From NCBI RefSeq assembly GCF_963975745.1, contig NZ_CAXBIB010000004.1, forward strand, positions 62,001-126,000: a DNA stretch of 64,000 bases, read 5' to 3'. Below the pieces are notes generated by a model. It ran no database searches, was not told the origin of the DNA, and saw nothing but the letters and a program-made list of their open reading frames with translations. The DNA is from Parvibaculum sp963975745. GTDB lineage: Bacteria > Pseudomonadota > Alphaproteobacteria > Parvibaculales > Parvibaculaceae. Shown piece by piece: positions 16,977 through 24,461 of this stretch; position 1 is the first letter of the stretch, and every line of letters begins with the position of its first letter. The position numbers and the translations under genes were made by a program.

Positions 16977-17834
16977 CTAGTTCGGCCCGTTGCACAGGGA
17001 AATGAACAAGTTATTTCTTTCGTCCAACACCCCGAGCGACAGAAATTGCAAGTGCCATTTCAGCTTCATCTTCGCAGGCGACTGCAAGCCCGCATGGCGA
17101 TAAAGCTCTCCGACATAAGCAAGATCGTCTAGCTTGGGGTCAACCTCTCTCACTACCCGCGCGTAATTCATCGCTAGCTGCACGATGTAAATCGGATGTC
17201 CAGATGTGGCGATCGCTGAAGAGACCACTACCGCGCCAGGAGGCACCCCCCGTGTCGTGTGATCGTCAAAAATCTCCCACAGACGCTCGCGCTCGGTAGT
17301 CATCGGCACGTCAACCGACGTTGCTTCAAAGACCGAATGATTGAAGATTCCGGCAACCGTAAAGGTGTCCCGATCAACCCGCACAAAAAGAACATCATCC
17401 GATCTCATCTGATTGCTCGGAGCAGCATCCAGATGAAGATGATGGAAGCCCATTGCGTTGAGTAAAAAGTCTTTATCTGCCCATCGATCAACGTTGGGGC
17501 CTGTTCCCGACGAAGACGGTGTAAATCCACGCGTGTGCGGCTGAAGTGATAGATAAGGTGTTAGATCATCACCCTTCCCCGCCTTTTGCAAAATGACTCG
17601 AATATCGGCCTCATGAATCTGCCAACGCGGATCAGTCGATGCCGCTTCCTCAACTACTATCCTCCTTGGACGAGGAGCTATGTAGCGAATTGCCCAATTG
17701 GCATAATCGATCAATAGCGACGCAAGCGGCTTCTGCTCCAGCACCGTAAGCGTGGCTTTGTCGTTCGGAAACTTCGGTATGTCTCTGGCTATACAAAGGC
17801 GGAACGCCTTTATCCTCTTAGGTTCTTCCACCAT
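16977..17834 (-). CDS. Conserved-looking protein of unknown function
   Basis: 285 residues from the ATG at 17832-17834; a second ATG at 17870 adds 12 residues. The middle has a striking segment, GFHHLHLD, then DDVLFVRVDRDTFTVAGIFNHSVF, that looks like a beta-rich catalytic or binding core with paired His residues. I have seen similar segments in unassigned proteins near toxin or defence genes but cannot name the family. It faces the helicase gene tail-to-tail and is divergent from the 66-aa/ATPase pair. Confidence 0.6.
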   Translation of the reverse strand: MVEEPKRIKAFRLCIARDIPKFPNDKATLTVLEQKPLASLLIDYANWAIRYIAPRPRRIVVEEAASTDPRWQIHEADIRVILQKAGKGDDLTPYLSLQPHTRGFTPSSSGTGPNVDRWADKDFLLNAMGFHHLHLDAAPSNQMRSDDVLFVRVDRDTFTVAGIFNHSVFEATSVDVPMTTERERLWEIFDDHTTRGVPPGAVVVSSAIATSGHPIYIVQLAMNYARVVREVDPKLDDLAYVGELYRHAGLQSPAKMKLKWHLQFLSLGVLDERNNLFISLCNGPN

Positions 17835-18015
17835 CGCCCTCTCGTTGGCACATAAACTCCCACACAACATCCCACAACCCTATCACAGCAGAGAAAGTCA
17901 TTGATGGGGCCCAACTACATGCGCCTTACAAATTGACGAGAAATGCAGTACACTGACACTCCTTTTTCTTTGCGCATTAACCCTTAACCCAGATTATTAG
18001 AAGACACATACCGAT

Positions 18016-18216
18016 ATGCCAAAAGCTCAAATTGAACCGATGTCTCCAACCGTCACCAAAGTTCTTGATGAGTTTTTTGACACACTTAAAGAGGATAATT
18101 CAATCAACGGTGAGGCAGTCAACAGCCTCGAAAAGCTCTTGCGAACAGGGAAGGTCCCAAAGTCGGAGGATATTGACACAGCCCTTTCCCTTCCGCCCAC
18201 GGAAAACAAAGAATGA
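18016..18216 (+). CDS. Small acidic partner protein of the SMC-like ATPase
   Basis: 66 residues, predicted helical and acidic (VTKVLDEFFDTLKEDNSINGEAVNSLEKLL). Its stop codon overlaps the ATPase start (ATGA at 18213-18216), so the two are translationally coupled and probably act as a complex. No family recognised. It is preceded by an AT-rich 145-bp gap suitable for a promoter. Confidence 0.7.
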   Translation: MPKAQIEPMSPTVTKVLDEFFDTLKEDNSINGEAVNSLEKLLRTGKVPKSEDIDTALSLPPTENKE

Positions 18217-20678
18217 TCCGTATAAAGACCATTCACATCGAAGAGTTTCGTGGAATCCGCGAGCTCGACCTTGATCTTCGCGGCGAGAACTTCGGGATTT
18301 GCGGCCCAAATGGCACCGGCAAGAGCGGTGTAGTTGATGCCATTGAATTTTGCCTCACAGGCAACGTCACGAGATTGTCCGGCCAAGGTCAGGGTGAACT
18401 CAGCGTGAAGGGGCATGCCCCTCATGTCGACATGCGCGGGAATCCTGACAAGGCCAAGGTTACGATCACCGCAACGGTTCCGGCTCTGAAAAAGGATGTA
18501 AAAATCACACGGTCGGTCAAGAGTCCGAGCAACGTCACCATCGAACCGGCTGATCCGGCAATCGATGCGATCATCAAGGAATTGAAATCCCATCCGGAAT
18601 TTGCATTGTCGCGTCGGGAAATTGTCAAATACATCATTACCCCGCCCGCGCAGCGCTCCACCGACGTCCAGACCCTTTTGCGCCTTGATCACGTCGGGGA
18701 CTTGCGCCGGGCGTTGATGAGTTACGCGAACAAATGTAAGCGGGAAGCGGAGGAAGATGAACGCGCGCGGTTGCGCGCCGAGACCGATCTCAAGGGCGCG
18801 CTCAATCTCCCGGAACTTGAACGAGAGAAAGTACTGGAGAAGGCAAACACGCAGCGCAACATTCTCGGTTTGCCGACGCTTACCGAACTTACCCCTAAAA
18901 CGTCATTCAGGGAGGGCGCGGCAGAAGAAGGCAAAGATGCCAAGAAAATTGGCATCGCGAAAGACGTCGCTCTTGGCGACCTCGCAGCGCTGACCGTTGC
19001 AATTCAGTCCGGCGAATCCGCGAATCTCATGGAGCATAGAAAGAACGCTCTCGCGGCCTTGAATAAACTGAAAGACGACGAAAAAGCATTGTCCCTTGCG
19101 CGGGCGCACAACTTGATCACGGTCGGGCTTGATCTGGTTATCGAAGATGCATGTCCGCTATGCGACAAACCTTGGAATGTCAATGAACTGCGTGAACATC
19201 TCAAATCCAAGCTCCTTAGTGCCGAAGAAATCGGAAAACTTCTCGAAAGTCTCGGCACGGCGATAGGGGTTGCTATTGGTGGCATCGAAGACCGGATAGA
19301 AGAAATCCGGAAAGCGGCTGGTTATGCTGCGACACTTGAACCTGCCGTGCAGCGCGCTGAATTGGACGCCTACGCCAAAGTCCTTGATGATGCCATTACA
19401 GCGCTGAAGACGTTTCAAGAGGACCATTCTCAGATTGAAGGCGCCATTGCGGCGCTAGAAAGTGAATGGTGGAAAGTTCCAGCGGAAGCACAAACACGGC
19501 TGGACGAGACACAGAAGGCCGTCAAGGCTCTGCCCGACAGTGCCGCCAAAGACAAGGCGATTGAGTTCCTGGCCGTTCTTCAAGATCGCTATGAGAGACT
19601 TCTCTCAGCTTCAAAAGTCGCAAAAGCAACAGCCGTGCGGAACGAAACGGCCCAAAAGATTTATGATCAGTATAACATTGTGTCGAACAAGGTGCTCGAA
19701 GACATCTACGACAAAGTCGCTAAGGAATTCACGAAGTTCTACAAGGCGATCAATGACGATGAAGGCAAGTTCATTGGTGAACTGAGGGCAGACCCTGCGA
19801 AGCTGAGCTTCAACGTCGATTTCTACGGCAGGGGGACGTTCCCACCTGGCGCTTACCATAGCGAAGGACACCAAGATGGAATGGGCTTGTGTCTCTACCT
19901 TGCCTTAATGAAGCACACACTCGAAGATCAGTTCACTTTTGCCGTTCTCGATGACGTATTGATGTCTGTCGATACCGGTCACAGGCGCGAAGTTTGCCGG
20001 TTACTTAAGAGTGAGTTCCCCGACACGCAGTTTATTCTCACCACTCATGACAAGGTGTGGTTGCAGTATATGAAGACGGAGGGGTTGATTAAGAGTGGTC
20101 AGCTTTTCGGCGGTTGGACTATCGACACCGGGCCGCGTATCTGGGACGACACCGATATCTGGAGCGAAATCGATAACGCACTCGACAAAGACGATGTACA
20201 CCAAGGCGCTGCACTCTTGCGACGGTATCTGGAATACATCTCCGCAGTTCTTGCCGACAATCTGCGAGCATCCGTCGAGTATCGGGGCGATGCCAATTAT
20301 GACCTTGGTGACTTGCTCCCCCCCACTTTGAACCGATGGAAGAATAGATTGGAGAAAGGCATCAAGTCCGCAAAACAATGGGGGCATGATGAGGACAAGG
20401 CGAAGTTGGAGTCGCTACTTGTCGAGGCCAAAGCGCTGATCACAAAGACAGATGCCGAACAGTGGGCGATCAACAAATCAGTCCACTTCAATGAATGGGA
20501 AAACTTCACTAAAGCCGAGTTCAAGGAAGTGGTCGACGCTTACAAGGCATTGCTTGACCATATCCGTTGCCAGAACCAGAAATGCGGGGCGTATCCGTAT
20601 GTTACCCCCCGCAAGGGTTCATCGGAGCAACTTCGATGCAATTGCGGCAGTATCAGCATTAATTTGAAAGGCAAGTAA
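18213..20678 (+). CDS. SMC/Rad50-like ATPase with zinc hook and C-terminal zinc ribbon
   Basis: 821 residues. Walker A is GPNGTGKSG at about residue 33, a CPLC zinc-hook motif sits near 315 between two coiled-coil stretches, an ABC-like signature lies in YHSEGHQDGMGLCLYLALM near 555, Walker B is FAVLDDVLMSVD near 580, and TTHD gives the switch His. The short coiled coil makes it closer to RecF/SbcC-like defence ATPases than to full SMC proteins. After the ATPase there is an extra helical domain of about 200 residues and a C-terminal CxxxxC…CxC ribbon (RCQNQKCGAYPYV, RCNCGS). No nuclease is seen in it. Its partner is the 66-aa protein. Confidence 0.82.
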   Translation: MIRIKTIHIEEFRGIRELDLDLRGENFGICGPNGTGKSGVVDAIEFCLTGNVTRLSGQGQGELSVKGHAPHVDMRGNPDKAKVTITATVPALKKDVKITRSVKSPSNVTIEPADPAIDAIIKELKSHPEFALSRREIVKYIITPPAQRSTDVQTLLRLDHVGDLRRALMSYANKCKREAEEDERARLRAETDLKGALNLPELEREKVLEKANTQRNILGLPTLTELTPKTSFREGAAEEGKDAKKIGIAKDVALGDLAALTVAIQSGESANLMEHRKNALAALNKLKDDEKALSLARAHNLITVGLDLVIEDACPLCDKPWNVNELREHLKSKLLSAEEIGKLLESLGTAIGVAIGGIEDRIEEIRKAAGYAATLEPAVQRAELDAYAKVLDDAITALKTFQEDHSQIEGAIAALESEWWKVPAEAQTRLDETQKAVKALPDSAAKDKAIEFLAVLQDRYERLLSASKVAKATAVRNETAQKIYDQYNIVSNKVLEDIYDKVAKEFTKFYKAINDDEGKFIGELRADPAKLSFNVDFYGRGTFPPGAYHSEGHQDGMGLCLYLALMKHTLEDQFTFAVLDDVLMSVDTGHRREVCRLLKSEFPDTQFILTTHDKVWLQYMKTEGLIKSGQLFGGWTIDTGPRIWDDTDIWSEIDNALDKDDVHQGAALLRRYLEYISAVLADNLRASVEYRGDANYDLGDLLPPTLNRWKNRLEKGIKSAKQWGHDEDKAKLESLLVEAKALITKTDAEQWAINKSVHFNEWENFTKAEFKEVVDAYKALLDHIRCQNQKCGAYPYVTPRKGSSEQLRCNCGSISINLKGK

Positions 20679-20711
20679 TCGCGGCTCACAGCGAAATTGG
20701 GGACCGAAGAG

Positions 20712-20738
20712 CAGAGGCCGCCTAAGCGGCGGCCTCTG
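20712..20738. terminator. Bidirectional terminator between the SMC-like ATPase and ardC
   Basis: Perfect 11-bp stem CAGAGGCCGCC / GGCGGCCTCTG with a 5-nt loop, followed by TTTCG on the plus strand. It also contains the ardC stop codon (20722-20724), so it may end both convergent transcripts. Confidence 0.7.
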
Positions 20739-21642
20739 TTTCGCGAGGTTGGAGGTTACTGAGGTAGTCAGCCGCCTTGGCGGCTTGGCTGGCGGCGGTG
20801 AAGATGGCTTTCTTGTCGGCCTTCATCACTTCAAGCCAGTGGCCCAGGTATGCGGCGTGGTCGGCGCGCGGCTCCAGTGAGATGCCAAGCTCGGCGCACA
20901 GGAATGCAGCGCCCAGCTCGGCCACAAGTTCTTCCATCGCATAGGCGTTGTCGCCGAACCGCTTGCCGAACTGGCGGTCACACCGGTTGGAGTTTCCAGT
21001 CCAGTGCGTCAGCTCGTGGAGCAGCGTTGCATAGTAGCTCTCGGTGGGTGAACTGGTCTCAGTGCCAAGGAAGCGGTTCCGCTCCGGCACCTGAATGGTA
21101 TCCGCCACGCGGTCATAATAAGCCCGCTCGCCACCATGCTTGATGACAACGCCAGTCGCCCGGATGAAGGTATCGGCATGGGCGATAGTTTCAGCGGGAT
21201 TGGCCGGTGCCGGTACTGCCGGCAGCGTATAGCCGTCGACCTGATCGGCGTTGAAGACATAGCTCGCCTTGGCGACGAAGCGTTTGCATCCGTTCTCGCC
21301 ATCATCATCGGCGTCGGGCGTGTCGTCGTTCTGAAGCTCTTTATAGAAGACTACCAGACTGGACTTCTCGCCCTTGCGAACCTGCGCTCCGACGGATTGC
21401 CACTGGCGGTATGTACCCCAGAGGCCGGATGAGAAGCCCGTCAGCTCAGCCGATGCCCAGAGGCTGATCACGTTCACGCCCCGGTAGTGCGCGCCGGTGG
21501 CAACATTTTGCGGCCGGTGGGACGCGAAGCTGCTGCGATGCCAAGGCATCTGGAATGTGCCCTGTCCGGCTTCGATGGCGGCGACGATGCGGTCAGTGAC
21601 CTGGCTGTAAACGTCTGCCCGTTGGTTGCTCTTATATGTCAT
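20722..21642 (-). CDS. ardC: ArdC-like antirestriction protein
   Basis: 306 residues from the ATG at 21640-21642, with AAAGGAGG 8 nt upstream; the frame open to 21966 crosses the leader. The N-terminal half is the ArdC single-strand DNA-binding domain (VYSQVTDRIVAAIEAGQGTFQMPWH, GVNVISLWAS). The C-terminal half is a zincin-like domain with LLHELTHWTGN and a later Glu (MEELVAELGAAFLC). ArdC proteins protect incoming DNA from host restriction. The gene lies next to the second coupling-protein-like gene and has a structured leader shared with DUF736. Confidence 0.9.
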   Translation of the reverse strand: MTYKSNQRADVYSQVTDRIVAAIEAGQGTFQMPWHRSSFASHRPQNVATGAHYRGVNVISLWASAELTGFSSGLWGTYRQWQSVGAQVRKGEKSSLVVFYKELQNDDTPDADDDGENGCKRFVAKASYVFNADQVDGYTLPAVPAPANPAETIAHADTFIRATGVVIKHGGERAYYDRVADTIQVPERNRFLGTETSSPTESYYATLLHELTHWTGNSNRCDRQFGKRFGDNAYAMEELVAELGAAFLCAELGISLEPRADHAAYLGHWLEVMKADKKAIFTAASQAAKAADYLSNLQPRETEAAA

Positions 21643-21700
21643 GTGTCGATCCTCCTTTTGCGGTTGGGAGCCGCGCGCTTCGCGGCCTTGTGAGGCCAAA

Positions 21701-21817
21701 GCGCAGCGGAGGACCGGAGGCGGCATTCCGCAGGAACCGAAACACAGTGGAGGACGGCAAGGACGGCGCTTTTTGCACCGCGAGGAATGGCGCACGCCGT
21801 GCGCCAGGGGAAAAAGC
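21701..21817 (-). ncRNA. Candidate structured leader of ardC (paralogue of 10931-11026)
   Basis: Blocks in plus-strand order: GCGCAGCGGAGGACCGG (21701), GCTTTTTG (21768), ACCGCGAGGAA (21777), a perfect 8-bp hairpin TGGCGCAC/GTGCGCCA (21788-21806), and GGGGAAAAAGC (21807). GCTTTTT and AAAAAGC pair to close the structure. The hairpin sequence differs from the DUF736 copy while pairing is kept. The remainder of 21643-22150 holds a terminator-like hairpin and the promoter of the next gene. Confidence 0.45.
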
Positions 21818-21998
21818 AACGCACCGCGCCGTTGCCCATGCGGGACCCGATGCGATGGTCCGAACACATAAGGCCGTGAATGCGCGGCTCTCGCGCGAAC
21901 CGCTGGAGGACGCCACGACATATGCGCCAACGGGCAGCTACAGCCTGCACCGCTGATTGGTCGCAAAGCCGGGGAGATCGGGGAGATTCAACGCCTGT

Positions 21999-22020
21999 GC
22001 GGAGTATCGCTCCGCTTTTT
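21999..22020 (+). terminator. Intrinsic terminator with no obvious gene upstream
   Basis: GCGGAG/CTCCGC stem with a 5-nt loop followed by five T. No plus-strand gene ends nearby; the closest plus-strand stop is at 20678. It may end an unannotated small RNA or an antisense transcript of the ardC leader. Confidence 0.6.
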
Positions 22021-22150
22021 CAGACGCGGTTTTACTGCACGCGCACTATCCGTGGGCTGATGAGCATCGGATAAATGAGTGACATGACTTACGGACTCGG
22101 CCTAGGGTTTCAGCATCACACAAGTCAAGTGAACAGCGCAGGAGGGGGCG

Positions 22151-23839
22151 ATGGTCTTTGGTCTGTTTGGTAAGAAAAAGGCAAAGCCACGCGACGATGA
22201 ACATTGGCGCGATCGGATCGACCCTGCGCACAAGGAAGCGCTGGAGATTCTTGAAGCGTCGGGAGAAGTCGAGAAGCTTTGGCTAATGGAGTACCACGTT
22301 TCTCTTCGCTTCGGAAAAATGGACGAGGCCCTTGAGGTTCTGCGCGGGCGTATCGTTCCGAGATTGTCGAAAGAGACCTACGAGCGTCTGCTGGGTGCCG
22401 GTGGCAGCAATTGCTGGGCAAGTGCTTTTGATCTCATCAACAGCGGCTATGTGCAGCCCCTGGACGAAGGGCCTATCGACCGGATGGTCATCGGCCGCAT
22501 ACCCCACCCCAGCAAGCCGAACGTCTTTGGCGAGATCGCATTTAGTGGGGATGGGCATCTGCTTACCGTCGCACCCACCGGCGCTGGTAAAAGCCAGCGC
22601 TTTATCCTGCCGACCGCCTTGGACTACAACGGCCCGATCCTCATCTTCGACCCCAAGGGCGAAGTCTACAAAGAGACCGCATGGCGGCGATCCTGGCATG
22701 GGCCGGTGTTCAAGTTCGCGCCCTTTGACGACAACGGCGACAGCGACCGTTTCAACCCGCTGGACTTTGTGGCCGACTGGGACGATGCGCGGGTGCTTGC
22801 CGACTTGCTTCTCAATGTCCCCGAGAAGCAAGACTTCTGGGACAGCTCGGCGCGCGACCTTGTGCGTGCGCTCATTATATATGTGGTGAAAGTCCGGCCC
22901 GGCGGACAAGCCAACATACGCGAGGTGCTGCGCGCCCTCTCCCCCAGCGTCGAAGAATTCGAGGACATGCTCGACGCCATGCGGACGACGCAAGAGGAGC
23001 CTCTGGTAGAGATGGCAAATGCGCTGGAGCAAATGTCCGAGAAGATGCGCACCTCCATCTATCAGGTCGCGCGCACGCAACTGGACGTATGGCGCTCACA
23101 AGCCGTTGAGCGCGTGACCAGCGACACCACCGACGGATGGTCGCCGGAAATCATTCCGTCCAGCGCCTATTTCAATGAGCAAATGGTCAATCATGGCTTC
23201 CCGCTTGGGGGTAAATTTGTCGAAGACGGCCTCATGCGTGGCGACACGCCATCGGTCTATCTCATCATTCCACCGGACAAGATTGCCAGCTACCGGAGCC
23301 TTCTCCGGGTCATGCTGGGCATGCACCTGAATGGCGCAATCAAGGCGAATCAAGGTGAAGAGGACCCCAAGCCGCTTCGGCCTTACCTCTTCATCTTCGA
23401 TGAGCTGCCGCAGCTCGGCTATATGGAGCTGATCGAGAAGGCCGTCGCCATTGCCCGCAGTGCCAATGTCCGGCTCTGGTTTTTCGTGCAAGACCTGGCG
23501 CAACTGCGGGAGACGTTCTCAAAATGGGAGAGCCTTCTCGCAAACTGCAAGGCGCAGATATATTTCCGGCCCGGCGACCTGGGCACGGCGGAGTATCTCA
23601 GCCGTCTGCTCGGCCGCCGCAAGGATGTGTTGGGGTCAGACAGGGAACTCGCGACACCACAAGAACTGATGGGGCCGGATTTCGACGGCAAGGCTATCTT
23701 GCGGCTGGCGGGCCAAAAGCCCGTCAAAGCAACGCTGCCGGAAGCCTTCTATGAGGATGAGGACACACAGGACTATATCTCGACCCAGAAGGTCGGAATC
23801 TACAGTGTTCCGCAACGCGAACGCGGGGAGGAAAACTGA
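22151..23839 (+). CDS. Second TraG/VirD4-like ATPase, apparently soluble
   Basis: 562 residues with GGAGGGGG 5 nt upstream of the ATG. Walker A is VAPTGAGKSQR at about residue 145 and Walker B PYLFIFDELPQLG at about 415, followed by LWFFVQDLAQLRETFSKW, all as in TraG/VirD4 proteins. Unlike the protein at 2102, it starts with a charged helical region (FGKKKAKPRDDEHWRD) and has no membrane span. It is therefore either a coupling protein of a different subfamily or an ATPase with another DNA-moving role. It is the last plus-strand gene before the integration module. Confidence 0.83.
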   Translation: MVFGLFGKKKAKPRDDEHWRDRIDPAHKEALEILEASGEVEKLWLMEYHVSLRFGKMDEALEVLRGRIVPRLSKETYERLLGAGGSNCWASAFDLINSGYVQPLDEGPIDRMVIGRIPHPSKPNVFGEIAFSGDGHLLTVAPTGAGKSQRFILPTALDYNGPILIFDPKGEVYKETAWRRSWHGPVFKFAPFDDNGDSDRFNPLDFVADWDDARVLADLLLNVPEKQDFWDSSARDLVRALIIYVVKVRPGGQANIREVLRALSPSVEEFEDMLDAMRTTQEEPLVEMANALEQMSEKMRTSIYQVARTQLDVWRSQAVERVTSDTTDGWSPEIIPSSAYFNEQMVNHGFPLGGKFVEDGLMRGDTPSVYLIIPPDKIASYRSLLRVMLGMHLNGAIKANQGEEDPKPLRPYLFIFDELPQLGYMELIEKAVAIARSANVRLWFFVQDLAQLRETFSKWESLLANCKAQIYFRPGDLGTAEYLSRLLGRRKDVLGSDRELATPQELMGPDFDGKAILRLAGQKPVKATLPEAFYEDEDTQDYISTQKVGIYSVPQRERGEEN

Positions 23840-23886
23840 AGTCCGCTCACGCTTCCCGCAGCTCTCCTCACCGTGCTCGTCACGCA

Positions 23887-24078
23887 TCAAATCCGATGCG
23901 ATTTCAGCCAGTCGATAAAGGCCTGGCGGTCGATATAGACGCGCCCACCAACTCTCAGCAGGCATTCCCGGAAACCATTACGCTCCGCGTTGAAAATCCA
24001 CCACCGCACCGTGGCCTCTGGGAATGCCGGATACTCTTCGACCAGCTGATTGACTGTCAGAACATCTGAACCATCAAT
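23887..24078 (-). CDS. Excisionase/AlpA-like HTH protein with a non-canonical start
   Basis: 63 residues if read from ATT at 24076-24078. It has an AlpA/Xis-like winged-helix layout: LTVNQLVEEYPAFPEATVRWWIFNAERNG, then GRVYIDRQAFIDWLKS. AGGAGG lies 8 nt before the ATT. The ATG directly after the Shine-Dalgarno is in another frame and stops after nine codons, so either ATT is used (as in infC) or a one-base indel has disabled the gene. It lies 383 bp from the integrase gene on the same strand, where an excision factor is expected. Confidence 0.6.
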   Translation of the reverse strand: MDGSDVLTVNQLVEEYPAFPEATVRWWIFNAERNGFRECLLRVGGRVYIDRQAFIDWLKSHRI

Positions 24079-24095
24079 CGTTCCATCCTCCTATT

Positions 24096-24116
24096 ATTAC
24101 AGCTTATAGTTGTAAT
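24096..24116. promoter_or_regulatory. Inverted repeat upstream of the excisionase-like gene
   Basis: ATTACA (24096) and TGTAAT (24111) with 9 nt between, centred about 28 bp upstream of the excisionase-like start in an AT-rich stretch. A likely operator in that promoter. Confidence 0.4.
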
Positions 24117-24261
24117 ATGGGGATTGCGATGACCACTTTACACCCCAGTAGCGGCAGATTCCTGCCGTTCGTATGCGGATGAATGTTGTGGGTTGTGAAT
24201 GGCGTTGGGAGCTGCTGTCAATGATAGGGCACTGAGGCAAAAGCTTTGCGATGGCTATCGC

Positions 24262-24358
24262 ATGTCCGCTTAAATGTCCGCTTCTAAGGTCATGCTAGGC
24301 GCATGTAGGTGAACACTTTTCTTGCCGCCATAGCTCCAAAATGTCCGGTAAAATGTCC
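24262..24358 (+). repeat. Two pairs of 12-bp tandem repeats (ATGTCC motif) near the integrase gene
   Basis: ATGTCC occurs at 24262 and 24274, and again at 24341 and 24353; each pair is exactly 12 bp apart and each copy is followed by a TAA within 10 nt. The reverse complement GGACAT resembles the GGGACA core of the tandem repeats at 25645, 25850 and 26097. They may be integrase arm-type or excisionase sites. I see nothing else in 24117-24420. Confidence 0.5.
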
Positions 24359-24420
24359 TCTAAATCAGGTCGGGCCTATTGCCGAGAACGCAGCAGCTCC
24401 CAACTGGCAAAGCGGCTCTC

Positions 24421-24459
24421 TTGTAACTTTCGCGTATTTGAAAGACGCGAAAGTTACAA
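24421..24459 (-). terminator. Perfect 15-bp inverted repeat after the integrase gene
   Basis: TTGTAACTTTCGCGT and ACGCGAAAGTTACAA with a 9-nt loop, 2 bp past the integrase stop. No T-run follows on the minus strand, so it is either a factor-dependent transcript end or a protein-binding site. Confidence 0.5.
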
Positions 24460-24461
24460 TT

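Noticed and set aside
20690..20710. Third copy of the 29-bp recombinase site
   Set aside because: Shares only AAATTGGGGA with the site at 5699 and lacks the GTCAC arms.
22283..23080. 265-codon minus-strand frame
   Set aside because: Antisense to the second TraG-like ATPase, which has intact Walker motifs and a strong ribosome site.
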